A DNA stretch of 64,000 nucleotides. Source: Onchidella celtica (Eukaryota; Mollusca; Gastropoda; Systellommatophora; Onchidiidae). Below are positions 39,701 to 47,735 of this stretch, piece by piece. The DNA lies in assembly GCA_963931925.1 (NCBI GenBank), contig OZ007569.1:69671920-69735919 (forward strand). The letters run 5' to 3'. The position numbers and the translations under genes were made by a program. Positions within the stretch are counted from its first letter, which is position 1; the number at the start of each line of letters is the position of its first letter. The notes under the pieces were generated by a model. The model ran no database searches. It was not told the DNA's origin and saw only the letters and a program-made list of their open reading frames with translations.

Positions 39701-39802
39701 ATAACGAGGACAAGGAACATGGAAGGTTAAACCGGTGTGCCACATAATGAGAAAGAGTGTAGCCAAATTATGGTTTTCACAATTTGAAATGTTGTGCGCC
39801 AT
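18628..39802 (-). CDS. PRDX5: Peroxiredoxin-5, complete six-exon gene, 224 aa
   Basis: An atypical 2-Cys peroxiredoxin that reduces hydrogen peroxide, alkyl hydroperoxides and peroxynitrite with thioredoxin as donor. The family acts in mitochondria, cytosol and often peroxisomes. Exons in transcript order: 39802-39593, 37840-37709, 32685-32554, 21667-21629, 20109-20054, 18733-18628. All have AG/GT borders and the total is 675 nt including TAA. The P-x3-T-x2-C active site (GVPGAFTPTC) puts the peroxidatic Cys at 112. Cys137 sits in NNIVCVSVND, and the resolving Cys is 214 in GLSCS. These match Cys47, Cys72 and Cys151 of the mature human enzyme. ATG at 39802 has A at -3 and G at +4. Residues 38-66 are Arg-rich with almost no acid, like a mitochondrial presequence; Met67 (MPVK) aligns with the start of the short cytosolic form. 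The C-terminus is KML, not a canonical SKL-type peroxisomal signal. Confidence 0.96.
18734..20053 (-). other. PRDX5 intron 5
   Basis: A 1.3-kb intron with AT-rich sequence. No mobile element or coding segment was recognised, apart from TACATGTA octamers near 19573, 19866 and 19932. Confidence 0.8.
20054..20109 (-). CDS. PRDX5: PRDX5 exon 5
   Basis: The exon is 56 nt encoding ALDLTFDLTAVLGSVRSK plus two bases of Arg190. Acceptor GGTCCCCAG, donor GTAAGT. It matches the L-D-L-T-x-x-LG-x-RSKR segment of the family. Its last codon is completed by the first base of exon 6. Confidence 0.95.
20221..20908. mobile_element. hAT-like foldback element in PRDX5 intron 4
   Basis: The left end CAGTGGCGAATCC at 20221 and the right end GGATCTTCTGTGAAAC/CAGTGGCGGATC (inverted, ending 20908) open two long inverted arms of roughly 150-170 bp. 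Paired landmarks: GTGAAAC; a GGACCTGTA-type block; ATGAGTGAATT(C/T)TGGGTATT; TTGTTGCTGGTCG; and ACAGTTCAAGCTTCAG. The spacer is about 370 bp. CAGTGGCGGATCC-like ends are typical of many hAT non-autonomous elements. No 8-bp target duplication is readable and no transposase is present. A G-run at about 20271-20284 lies in the left arm only. Confidence 0.65.
21629..21667 (-). CDS. PRDX5: PRDX5 exon 4, micro-exon of 39 nt
   Basis: Encodes IRFLADTGADFTK (residues 159-171), phase 0 both ends, acceptor TGTCCCCAG and donor GTATGT. The LADTGADFTK segment fits the family after the K-V/I-R-x-LAD position. It is separated from exon 3 by an intron of about 10.9 kb. Confidence 0.95.
24725..25155. mobile_element. 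Element bounded by a perfect 25-bp inverted repeat
   Basis: AGTATATCCGTTTGATCCCC then ATACC at 24725-24749 is repeated exactly in inverse at 25131-25155 (GGTATGGGGATCAAACGGAT then ATACT). The span is 431 bp. It contains the dispersed repeat at 24763-24894 and a CAAGATGGCGGAC motif near 24960. The flanks are similar (CAAAATTA left, CCAAAATG right), so a short AAAAT-type target duplication is possible. No coding sequence. Probably a MITE; superfamily unknown. Confidence 0.6.
24763..24894 (+). repeat. Dispersed 131-bp repeat, copy 1
   Basis: Begins AAACAATACATAGCTACCCC and includes GGCGGCTTTCCCTGATATGT and CATCGGCCTACGGCCTCGAT. It is nearly identical (a handful of substitutions) to 51921-52052, also on the + strand. 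High identity over 130 bp in a non-coding setting points to recent dispersal. Confidence 0.85.
32093..32433. mobile_element. MITE family X, copy 1 (327 bp) with 7-bp target duplication
   Basis: The element is 32100-32426. The left end is CAGAGAGTATACAGTGTAAG; the right end, read inverted, is CAGAGAGTATGTATGTATAG then AGAGAT. It is flanked by CTAGAGG at 32093-32099 and CTAGAGG at 32427-32433, a perfect 7-bp duplication. The interior is shared with 56816-57124 (landmarks TTTGGGCTG-TTGAAAC, GGAAATG-ACAAAC, GTGCAAATCGACCAATA). No coding capacity. Confidence 0.85.
32554..32685 (-). CDS. PRDX5: PRDX5 exon 3
   Basis: Encodes residues 115-158 (132 nt, phase 0). DHVPGFLSSIDALKAKGVNN, then IVCVSVNDPFVMAAWGK. 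The LKAKGV and VSVNDPFV-x-WG blocks are typical of the family. The acceptor is TTTATCCTCCAG and the donor GTCAGT. A MITE copy ends about 130 bp downstream on the gene's strand. Confidence 0.97.
32905..32944. repeat. Perfect hairpin, 16-bp arms, 8-nt loop
   Basis: AAGTGCATAGGGAGGG (32905-32920) and CCCTCCCTATGCACTT (32929-32944) are exact inverse copies around GAGATATT. The sequence is related to the satellite unit at 34337-34780 (same TATGCA, CTACC/CTCCC and GATAT core). Confidence 0.9.
34337..34780. repeat. 37-38-bp satellite, about 11 units
   Basis: The unit reads about GTGTATAGGTGGGGGATATC then TTCCCTACCTATGCAAA. The GATATC core recurs with 36-38-bp spacing, interrupted once near 34660 by an 11-bp partial duplication (TATGCAAAGTG). 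Each unit is an imperfect palindrome around GATATC (TAGGTGGGG facing TTCCCTACCTA). Units at the left edge are more diverged than those in the middle and right. Confidence 0.9.
37709..37840 (-). CDS. PRDX5: PRDX5 exon 2: peroxidatic active site
   Basis: Encodes residues 71-114 (132 nt, phase 0 both ends). It starts AGDKLPSVDLFEGAPDKKVN and contains VVIFGVPGAFTPTCSN with P105, T109 and peroxidatic C112. The acceptor is TTTTCCAG and the donor GTAAGT. Confidence 0.97.
37841..39592 (-). other. PRDX5 intron 1, with TAGATC-rich patch and poly-G
   Basis: A 1.75-kb intron. A run of 17 G occurs near 38385-38401. AGATCT/TAGATC hexamers cluster at 38582-38600, 39077-39097 and 39138-39163. No coding exon seen. 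Confidence 0.8.
39593..39802 (-). CDS. PRDX5: PRDX5 exon 1: N-terminal extension and targeting sequence
   Basis: Encodes residues 1-70 and ends in AAG before GTAAGG. In-frame Met at 1, 20, 38 and 67 allow alternative starts. Residues 38-66 (MQCVRSLLSQPAAREVLFRR onward) carry Arg and hydrophobic residues with one Glu, as expected for mitochondrial import. Residues 1-37 are an extra N-terminal stretch I do not recognise. Which Met is used in vivo cannot be told from the sequence; Met67 would give a protein of normal cytosolic length. Confidence 0.88.
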
Positions 39803-42164
39803 TGTCTGTAAATATTTTTTATAAACTCATTGGTTTCTGAGATCCCGCATTTGCGTCGTTGTGTCCGAAAAGCTACTTCGAACTTTTACTGTCGCAGATC
39901 TGTTCTGACGTAGATCACCATTTTCTATTTAAATCTCAAAATCATATTACGTGGGCGAGCTTTTAAAGCAATCAGCTTTTATATAAGTTTGTAAGAATCA
40001 TTAGTAGCTAGCTGTTACAACTATTCCAAGCTTCAAGTGCCCAAAGCCAATTGCCTATAAAATTGGGCCTACTGTATACCATCACATTTCCACCGCTGCA
40101 TTTTCATTGCCATGTAATTTAAAAAAAAAAAAGGGGGGGGGGGGGGCATCGTCTTTGAGAATAATCCCCTGCCTCCCAAAAATCGCCACTTACCCTTTCA
40201 ATTTCTTTAATGTAATTGCAATGTATTAACCTCATGAACCATAATATTACAACATCTCATAACACCTCTTTTTCTTTTCCTACTGTGAATGCCCTTTAAA
40301 CAGCTAGAATGTCAGATCTCAAACACATTTTCTCAACATTTTTCAGGTAATTATTATCAAATGATTAAGTGCCCTGCCGGCAGGCGTTGGCGATCATGAC
40401 CCTTCAATTCATCTCTCACGATCTTCCGTAGCCCTGATGACGTCGTTGGTGGTGTGCATTCCCAGCCAGGCCTCTAGGTCGTCCTGCATCTTTATGCGTT
40501 GTCGTCCCCTGCTTCTTCTTCCACTGAATTTCCCTGTTGTTACTAAATGTTCTAGTCCTTGTCTTCTCATTATATGTCCAAAGAATGTTCCCTGTCTTTT
40601 CCTGACCTTGTTTAGGATTGTCCTCTTTTCTTCTGCTTGTCTCAACAACTTCATTTGTCCTCCTTACCTTTTTAGGTAGCCTAAATAAATTAAAAAATAA
40701 ATAAAGGAAGAAGAAATATAATAAAATTTATGAATCAATCAAGCTGGGTGGAAATCATGCAGCTATGTTAAATCATTTTTTTTTCCCAGCCAACTGCATG
40801 TATAGCTGGCGAGCAGAAGTGGGAAACCTGTTTTCTTTAAAATAATAATGATACATGTAATAAGAATACAATAAACAAACACACACATACACACAACAAC
40901 AACAACAAAATGTTCTCCACTCTCCAGATATACTTTACCAACAACTTGTAATAAAATTTTGAGCCATGACACACTGTAAATGATAGCCAATTTCAAATTT
41001 ACAAATACTCATTGGATGGTTGACTGGCCTCCTGTTGGGTTGTGCGGTCATTATATGTCAGTTCGGGTCACTGCAGTGCCTGCTGTATCTAATCCTTGAG
41101 CCATAGGCTCTCTTGCAATTGTTGCATTTGCTTTGTATTTTTGAAGGTCTTCGCATCTAGCTCAGCGACCTTCTTCTCCTCCCATTGATCCTGTCTCTGC
41201 TTGTCATACATCCCCAAGATAAGGCACATAATAGCCGCCAACAATATTTCTTGCTCATGATATCTCCATGCAGATTGATGTAAGTAAAATATCGGCACAG
41301 TCAAGCTTTCACATCCCGATTTAATTGGGACTTTAAAAAAATAATAATAAAAGGAGGGAACAAAAGAATGAAAGAAAAGAAGAAAGAGAGAGAGAAAGAT
41401 TGCCACATATTATTCCATAATATGTTATGTAAGTCAATTTGTTTTCACCTTACAGTCTGTCTTTCATTGTGCCTCACAGTCTTAATGTAAGCCTATGTTT
41501 TCATGTCCAGAAAATAAAGGAAACAGTGCCACCTGTTGGTTCATATCCATATTATACTAAAAGCTGTTATTTTGAAATGATTATATTGAGCCTGTCATTT
41601 TGTGTGTGGTCTAAATATTCAGACCTTTGTTTCCCTGATAAGATCAATATTTCCATTTAAATTTTTCAAAATTTTATTATAATATTGAATTAGACTATTG
41701 ATTTTTTGTTTCCATTTTCTTTTAAATTTTCAATTTTTTGATTGCCAATAAACACTGACACATAATCACTGAATATAATAAATAAGATTTAACACAAGAT
41801 AGCCTAGGGGAGGGCGTTAATAGACGATCCTATTTATCGTTACTTCTAAGGCCGCAGAATTGAAAATCTGGTGACAATAGACAATGTGGCAATACGTCCA
41901 TATGTACTCTTTGTAAAAGAAGATACTAAAAAGAAGTACTTTTCTGGACTTCGCTCACCACGAGCTCTCTTTGGCCATAGGAACACCAATTTTGTTTTAA
42001 AATGGCGACCATTGGTGGGAAAATATGATCTGACATGTCCGGATCTGCCCGACATCAGCCGAAATGTTTATGTGTCAGTCATAGTGTGTTACACATAGAC
42101 TTGAATTCAGTCATTTAAGATCATACACAGTTTCACGTTCTCTGGGTGTCGGATAGGACGAACA
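39803..42164. promoter_or_regulatory. Head-to-head region between PRDX5 and TALPID3
   Basis: There are 2.4 kb between the PRDX5 ATG (-) and the TALPID3 ATG (+), so both promoters should lie here. Next to PRDX5 the sequence at 39850-39920 is richer in CG and includes a TGACGTAG half-CRE on the + strand. Next to TALPID3, AAAATGGCGACC at 41999-42010 matches the YY1-type promoter motif well. No TATA box is evident at either end. A LINE remnant (40365-40654) and a poly-A/poly-G run (40121-40146) lie between. Promoter function is an inference from position and motifs. Confidence 0.5.
40365..40654 (-). pseudogene. Non-LTR retrotransposon ORF2 C-terminal remnant
   Basis: On the - strand an 81-codon frame reads KVRKRQGTFFGHIMRRQGLE, then HLVTTGKFSGRRSRGRQRIK and an LGMHTTNDVIRATEDRER end. 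This is the familiar C-terminal tail of animal LINE endonuclease-reverse transcriptases (GHIMRR, LEHLVTTGK, GRRSRGRQR). After RER the frame shifts, and VMIANACRQGT followed by TAA continues at about 40395-40365. The RT and endonuclease domains are absent: a 5'-truncated, dead copy. A TTGATAATAAT-type tail follows. RTE-like is my guess for the clade. Confidence 0.8.
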
Positions 42165-42989
42165 ATGTCTCTCGACAGTCTAAATGAGTTGGTGTCAGTA
42201 ACTAGCAATGCTGTTAGATCACTGGATAAATCAAGCTCTAGTGGTGGTTCAGACAAAATCAGACTCAGAAGCGCCGGTAGTCCGTTTGACTCCCCAAGAA
42301 GTATAAAGTCCTTATCAGAAAAGCATGAAAAAAGTCGTGATGTAGATAGTGGAGTGGGAAAAACTCAAAGCTCAGCTAAAAATGATTCAGACAAACCAGA
42401 GAATCATGCCATTCATGGCACTACAACTGAGCCAGACAAGGATGACACAGAAACTGGAGTGGATTTAGAGGAAGATGCGACAGTGATTGAAATCATACCA
42501 TGGGAGCCAGCAAATAAAGTATCGTCTCATCCCCAGTCAGTAGATCCAAGTGATGAACATGTGAATATCAGTAGCAGTAGCAGTCAAAAGGTATCTGTGT
42601 CGATACATAGATTAAGGGAAATTCCATGTCCAGAGGAAAGTGGAGATCATGCATCAGACAGATCCAAGGGTTCAGGGAAACAAAAAACTGATGTCAGCAA
42701 AAGTTTTCCAAATAAGGCAAAATTCTTTGCAGAGAGGTCAATGCCAGCAAATGTAAACAATAACAGGGTGCAGAGTGAAGGTGAAGAAAGTGGATCAGGC
42801 CATGATTTATGCAATGATCAGCCAGAAATAATTGATGTGCCAGAACGAATTGTTGCTATCACATCTGGCATGTCGAGCACTTCAGGAGAAGATTCTTCCT
42901 TCAATATTGACATGATAGACAAAGTAGGGGAAGCCAATAAGCCTGCTGAAAACAGGTTTACTGGATTTGGTAAAAAGTCATTTGGAAAG
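42165..42989 (+). CDS. KIAA0586: TALPID3 exon 1: disordered N-terminal region
   Basis: Encodes residues 1-275, starting MSLDSLNELVSVTSNAVRSL and ending KKSFGK before GTAAGC (phase 0). Very rich in Ser, Asp, Glu and Lys with no clear domain. In isolation it would not be assignable; its place is set by the in-phase splice to exon 2. Confidence 0.85.
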
Positions 42990-45900
42990 GTAAGCATTAT
43001 ATTATTATTAGCCACTGTTAGGCTTAGTAATACCCTGCTGATTTGCTATTTCACCTCTTTCGACACTAATTTTGGAGTTGTCTGGCTTCCAAACATAATT
43101 CATCGACATAAAAGCAAAATAGATAATTAACAACTTGTTTTTTTATTTATGAAATGGACAGGAGTATTTTATTGTAACTGGCATTAATCATCTCAGAAGT
43201 GTTAAAATTTATGTAAATAAAGCTTATGTGACTTGATAATTCATTAAAATTGTGAGATGTTTCATTTTTTTTTTTGTGTTTGTGTGTGGAAGATAAAGGA
43301 GATTGTTGAGATGAAGATTTTATTGTCTTTCATAAATCTAGCAAACTTATTTTAGTAACTGTTTCTCACCTACTTCCAGATTGTCAATGCTCAGAGCCAT
43401 GGTCTTAAGCAAGGTGCCTTACACAGAGGGGATGTTGATCCTACAAAAACCAGTTTGTTTGATGATGTTTACATTTCTCAGTTTGAGTTGACAGACAGAC
43501 AGAAAGGCCTCAAAGAAGCTCTGGCTAAAAGGTTAGACATTTTCTTTTTTTAAATCTGTTTAGTACCTTTTTTTGCTAGGCACTGATTGCTGGATAGTGC
43601 ACTAGCACCCAGATAAAAAAAAAAAAATGATTGCTGGTAAAATTGTCACAATTTCCCAAATTTTCTTATTATTCTTAACCCTGAATGAGCTCCATGCCAG
43701 AGAAAAATTCAAAGATATAGTTTATTACCCCATCACTTTAAATTAAAAAAATTGAGATTCAGTGTTTGAGACCCACTGATTCACATGTTTAATCTTGACA
43801 TGAAGCAGAAAATCTGGCAACTGGCTGTCCAGACTTGAACCTTCCCATTTGTCCTGGGTAGGTTTTGAGAAACACAGTTGGTTTCTGTGGAAAATTGTCC
43901 ACATTCTCATATTATCTCAAAGTTCCATCTGCTGTTTATGTTATTTTCAGTGATCAGAGTTTAGGAGGAAGAAATGATTGTATAAAATTTCTAGTTAATC
44001 TCCAGTATAGTATGATTGTCAGATTTGAAGTGGAGGGGATAGACTTGTTGTGAATTATTTATTGGAATCATTTTGTTTATGATGATGTTCAAGGGAAAGT
44101 TTTTAATCTTAATGACTTTCTTTAAGACATTGCATTGGACTGTGATCCCAGAGCGACTGGCCATTCAGTGTTTATTTATACCATGATGTTATTCATCATT
44201 TTGTACAGATCAGAAAACAACAAGCCCAAGAAGAAATATGTCCAGCCACAGATAATCTGCAACAAACATCCAGTTACTGATGACACGGATGTAGACTCCC
44301 AGAGGAGTCAGCTGGACTCAGCTCGTGTTTCCACTACAAGTGCTGACCCGGCAATTACGGCAGCTGCTGCTGCTTCTGCTGCTGTTGCTGCTACACAACC
44401 ATTTCTGAAAGTATGTTTTGTTTTATCTCGTTTCCATGTACATCACAACTATGTGTAAGGAATGAAATAAATGCCCTTTGATCGGCGGCATCCCGACATC
44501 AATCTAGCATACATTTGTATAGAGGATGTCCTTAGGGTTGGTAGGTTTACTGTAGGGGCCGGATTTCACATCAGATTCATGGCAGCAAGATGGCAGACCT
44601 ACCTTGGAATGACCTAATTCCTATACAATGAGCAAACGAGGTCAATACCATATATAGTCATATTGACCTAGGGTTGGTGATTAGGTCAGCCCATGAAATT
44701 AGTATCCCAGACAACCATATCGGAAGATACCAGAAAAATATAAAGATTGACAAGAAATGACAGTTTGTGAAATATTAATGAATATAATGGCCTTCCAGGT
44801 TTAAAAAAGAAATATGTTATGTATATATTCCATTCATGAGTGATTGTGAACGTGATAAAACTGATATGTGATCAAGAGTCATGGAATCAATGATATTCAT
44901 GTCCAGGCCCAGCAAGATCTGGAAACTAAAATGCAGCAGCTGCTATCACAATTGGCAGATGTCCAGCAGAAAAAACTGGCCACAGATAATGATGATCAGA
45001 AGAATGACTCACAAACCCGAATTGCCAGTTTGGAGCGACAGGTGACTGAATTAAATGAAAGACGTATAGAACACTTGGAAAATTTGCAACAACAGCAGTT
45101 ACAAATGCAGGTAAGCTGGAATGTTTTGTTTTGAACTTGTTTTTGTTGTTTTTTTTTTTGCTAGGGAAATTCACTCTGGTTTGGTTGAGCAGGTATGAAT
45201 GTATTGCAAACAAATTAGCTTCTATTTTGACAAACTCGGTCATATTAGTGAAGTGTCCTGTGAAGACTACAAGAGAGTTTCCAACATCAAAACTGAAGTT
45301 ACATGTTATTGTTATACCATGAAACTGTTTCAAAGGATGAATGACAAACATTATGCTGCAATCTGTTCTTTTAACATCTGAAATGGAGGTGAGCCATTTG
45401 AGATCTGCGTTTTGCCAGAAAATTATTTTAAAAAAAACAAAAAAAACACAGAAAATTCAAAATCTGTGGGGTCACAGCCAAGCTTGAAGCAAAGTCAAAA
45501 TGTAGCTAAAAGAAAAAGTGCATTTTTTTTTGTATTGTTTCTGTTATTTTTTTACATGAGGCTTTTGCAGCATACAACTTTTTCTTTTTGCTACAATTTA
45601 ACTTTTGTCAGAGTTTGTGTCAGTGATTTTGATGAAAGGCATGACACTAAGTCGTTGTAGAACTGTGTGTAGAACTCAATGAGCCACACACCTCGTGGAT
45701 GAGGAAAATTTGGTGGCCATGCAAGCTTTGTTTCTTACTAAAGTAGTTGCATTATTTTGTTCCAGGAAATTACATTTATATGCTATGAGATGTTTGTACA
45801 TGGGACATTTTGAAACCCAAATGAATTTTTTATTTTGGCCAATTGTTCTCAGGCTCAGCTCCTCTTCATGTCCCGTTCAAAAAGTCCAAGCAGTCGGATG

Positions 45901-46748
45901 TTCCATACCAAGAGGAAAGCGTCTCCACCAAGACAGGCTCCTACAAGCCGTATCCCACAAGCTGTAACCAACAGAGCAGCTCAGTCCACAACACGTACGC
46001 TTACAAACATCAACCCCAGCCAGTACAGGTATCAGGCTCGCACTCCATCTAGTCAACCCATCCTGAACCCAGCCACCCTGAGCAAACATCATAACTACCT
46101 GAATGAAGTGAGGGAGTTGCAGGGTTCACACTTGGACACTCCAGCGCCCAGGGAGAAAGTGCCGACACCCATGCCTTACACCCTGCCGCAGGAGCCACAG
46201 AAAAGTGAGTCAGTCTGTTCTCTGGTCTGTTTTTCCTCACTGTCATTTGTACAACAAGTACCCTTCTTTTTCTTTCATCCTATCTGTGTTTTTGCATGAA
46301 AAGATTATTTTTAAGTTAGAGTTTTTTCACTGAGAAGAGAATTTTTCCCACTAATCTTTATGGTAAACCTACTTTAATTTCAAAAAGGGACTTCATCTGT
46401 CATTTTCAGACTTCCCCAGTATGACTGAACTTTATTGATGGACTTCTGATGGTTTGATTTTATTATTGTGGCTTATTCATGTGATATGTACATTCTTAAG
46501 CATTCAATTTAATCACAAAGAATCATTCCAAATTTATTAACCACCCTTGACCTTTAGTGCTGTGTTTGCATTATACAAAACTGATAGAGAAGAACAGAAC
46601 AGAGAAGAGATTAAATCCGTCATGTCCAATTTGAACCAGGTCTGGCTTTCCTAGAAGAGTTGCTAGCCCAGAGAGACAACCCAGTGGCTGATACAACATT
46701 CAGTGTCAAGGGAGGCTACTCGCCACCCACCAAGCTGGACAGCAACAG
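42165..46748 (+). CDS. KIAA0586: TALPID3 (KIAA0586) homologue, first six coding exons, 3' incomplete
   Basis: TALPID3 is a centriolar protein needed for basal body docking, ciliogenesis and Hedgehog signalling. Exons: 42165-42989, 43380-43531, 44209-44410, 44907-45110, 45853-46204, 46640-46748. Phases are consistent at every join, giving 614 codons plus two bases. Recognition rests on DDVYISQFELTDRQKGLKEA (family: D-I-F-I-S-Q-Y..GQKDAL), the LDSAR..AITAAAAASAAVAA-PFLK block, the coiled coil with IEHLENLQQQQLQMQ, LDTPAPREKVPTPMP, and the LEELLAQRDNP segment. ATG at 42165 has A at -3 and an in-frame TGA at 42102-42104. Residues 1-275 are Ser-rich, acidic and probably disordered. The last exon ends at a GTAAGT donor, so the protein must continue; no further exon was found up to 64000. 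Confidence 0.92.
42990..43379 (+). other. TALPID3 intron 1
   Basis: A 390-bp AT-rich intron. An unspliced read-through frame continues for 46 codons past the donor before a stop; this is not evidence for an alternative end. No element recognised. Confidence 0.85.
43380..43531 (+). CDS. KIAA0586: TALPID3 exon 2: FISQ-type conserved segment
   Basis: The exon is 152 nt, residues 276-325 plus two bases. It follows CTACTTCCAG and ends AAAAG before GTTAGA. SLFDDVYISQFELTDRQKGL then KEALAKR matches the vertebrate TALPID3 segment of the form NDIFISQY..GQKDAL...L. Confidence 0.93.
43532..44208 (+). other. TALPID3 intron 2
   Basis: A 677-bp AT-rich intron with an A run near 43617-43627. No element or coding segment recognised. 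Confidence 0.85.
44209..44410 (+). CDS. KIAA0586: TALPID3 exon 3: Ala-rich conserved block
   Basis: The exon is 202 nt, completing Arg326 and encoding residues 327-393. It starts SENNKPKKKYVQPQIICNKH and ends in LDSARVSTTSADPAI then TAAAAASAAVAATQPFLK before GTATGT. The Ser-Ala-x..Ala-rich..P-x-x-K pattern is one of the best conserved parts of the family. The TGC/GCT-rich coding repeat is part of this Ala tract. Confidence 0.93.
44411..44906 (+). other. TALPID3 intron 3
   Basis: A 496-bp intron. It contains a CAAGATGGCAGAC motif near 44587 and a short inverted pair, AGGTCAATACC / ATATTGACCT, at about 44639-44670. No coding segment recognised. Confidence 0.8.
44907..45110 (+). CDS. KIAA0586: TALPID3 exon 4: coiled coil
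   Basis: The exon is 204 nt, residues 394-461, phase 0. AQQDLETKMQQLLSQLADVQ, then RIASLERQVTELNERRIEHL and ENLQQQQLQMQ before GTAAGC. Heptad-like leucines indicate the coiled coil which in vertebrate TALPID3 is the part tied to centrosome localisation. The acceptor has a weak polypyrimidine tract; a second AG six bases later is a possible alternative. Confidence 0.92.
45111..45852 (+). other. TALPID3 intron 4
   Basis: A 742-bp AT-rich intron with T and A runs near 45151, 45432 and 45525. Nothing else recognised. Confidence 0.85.
45853..46204 (+). CDS. KIAA0586: TALPID3 exon 5
   Basis: The exon is 352 nt, residues 462-578 plus one base. It follows TTGTTCTCAG. Begins AQLLFMSRSKSPSSRMFHTK and carries LDTPAPREKVPTPMPYTLPQ near its end before GTGAGT. 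Basic, Pro- and Ser-rich. The LDTPAPR block is the recognisable family element. Another frame is also open across much of this exon but breaks the phase. Confidence 0.9.
46205..46639 (+). other. TALPID3 intron 5
   Basis: A 435-bp AT-rich intron with no recognised element. Confidence 0.85.
46640..46748 (+). CDS. KIAA0586: TALPID3 exon 6: LEELLAQ segment
   Basis: The exon is 109 nt. It follows TTTGAACCAG, completes Ser579 and encodes LAFLEELLAQRDNPVADTTF then SVKGGYSPPTKLDSN plus two bases, before GTAAGT. It corresponds to the RLLEQIL..N short helix that follows the LETPAPR block in vertebrate TALPID3. Confidence 0.88.
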
Positions 46749-46807
46749 GTAAGTTCCCTTGTTGTAACTCATCCTCTTCATTTCTGTTCTATACATTGTC
46801 TTTTTCT

Positions 46808-47212
46808 ATCAATGGAGCAATGCCTTTTTCTGTCAATGGACACAGTGTCTTTTTATATTTAAAAAAAAATTATTTTTTTTCTGTCTATGGACACAGTGTC
46901 TTTTTTACATCAATGGACACAGTGTCTTTTTTACATCAATGGACACAGTGTCTTTTTTACATCAATGGACACAGTGTCTTTTTATATCAATGGACACAGT
47001 GTCTTTTTATATCAATGGACACAATTACTTTTTATATCAATGGACACAGTGTCTTTTTATATCAATGGACACAGTGTCTTTTTATATCAATGGGCACAAT
47101 TTCTTTTTCTATCAATGGACACAGTGTCTTTTTATATCAATGGACACAATTTCTTTCTATATCAATGGATACAGTATCTTTTTCTATCAATGGACACAGT
47201 GTCTTTTTATGC
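46808..47212 (+). repeat. 25/26-bp minisatellite, about 15 units
   Basis: The unit is about ATCAATGGACACAGTGTCTT then TTTAT or TTTTAC. Each unit carries the palindrome GACACAGTGTC. Because the period alternates between 25 and 26 and the unit has no stop in any forward frame, three overlapping open frames of 102-192 codons arise. All are artefacts of the repeat. It lies just after the last recognised TALPID3 exon. Confidence 0.95.
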
Positions 47213-47599
47213 CTTTGGTCACTATGGTCTTATTGTGCTTTATGTGATCAAAATGTCATATCCACCATAAAAATTCAGTGATACAGCTTCAGGTTATGGA
47301 TGTGATATGAAGAATTCTGAGTTAACATTGCAGTTCTGTATATTCGTCTGTGAAATTTGGTTTTTCTGTGTTTTTTTGTTTTGTTTTGTCTTTCATGCAC
47401 TCTCCTGCCTTCAAACTGAAGTTAAGGTTTGAGAAACGGATGTTTGTGTCGTGTGTGAAGCGTTTGGATACTGAGGATGCTGTTGTATGACCTAATAGTG
47501 GATAAAATATCTGAAAAATGTATAAAAAGTTAGATTATATATTATTTGCTTTAGTGGGCTTTTTATTTGGCTTTAAGGCATAATGGGACCATATCAATA

Positions 47600-47735
47600 G
47601 GAGATTTGAGGTCGCCATCACATCATCAAAGAATATGTGCCATAAAAAGTTAAGCTCCACCATCAGGTGGGCTTTGAACCTGGACTTTATGCAACCTTGT
47701 CTAGCCAGCACTTCAACAACTGGCCCATTGTGCAG
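47600..47735 (-). mobile_element. tRNA-derived SINE-like fragment, second family
   Basis: On the - strand a B box GGTTCAAAGCC (47680-47670) lies downstream of an A-box-like TGGGCCAGTTGTTGAAGTGC and GGCTAGA segment (about 47728-47700). Spacing fits a tRNA head. The rest differs from the SINE family at 7760, so it is either another family or a tRNA-like relic. It does not fold as an intact tRNA that I can see. Confidence 0.45.

Noticed and set aside
44135..44208. Upstream extension of TALPID3 exon 3
   Set aside because: The frame is open leftward, but TTTTGTACAG at 44208 is a good acceptor and the phase to exon 2 fits exactly from 44209.
45843..46052. Alternative frame across TALPID3 exon 5
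   Set aside because: Open but out of phase with exon 4 and exon 6; only the chosen frame carries the LDTPAPR block.
46703..47281. Three overlapping frames of 102-192 codons
   Set aside because: They follow the 25/26-bp minisatellite, which has no stop in any forward frame.
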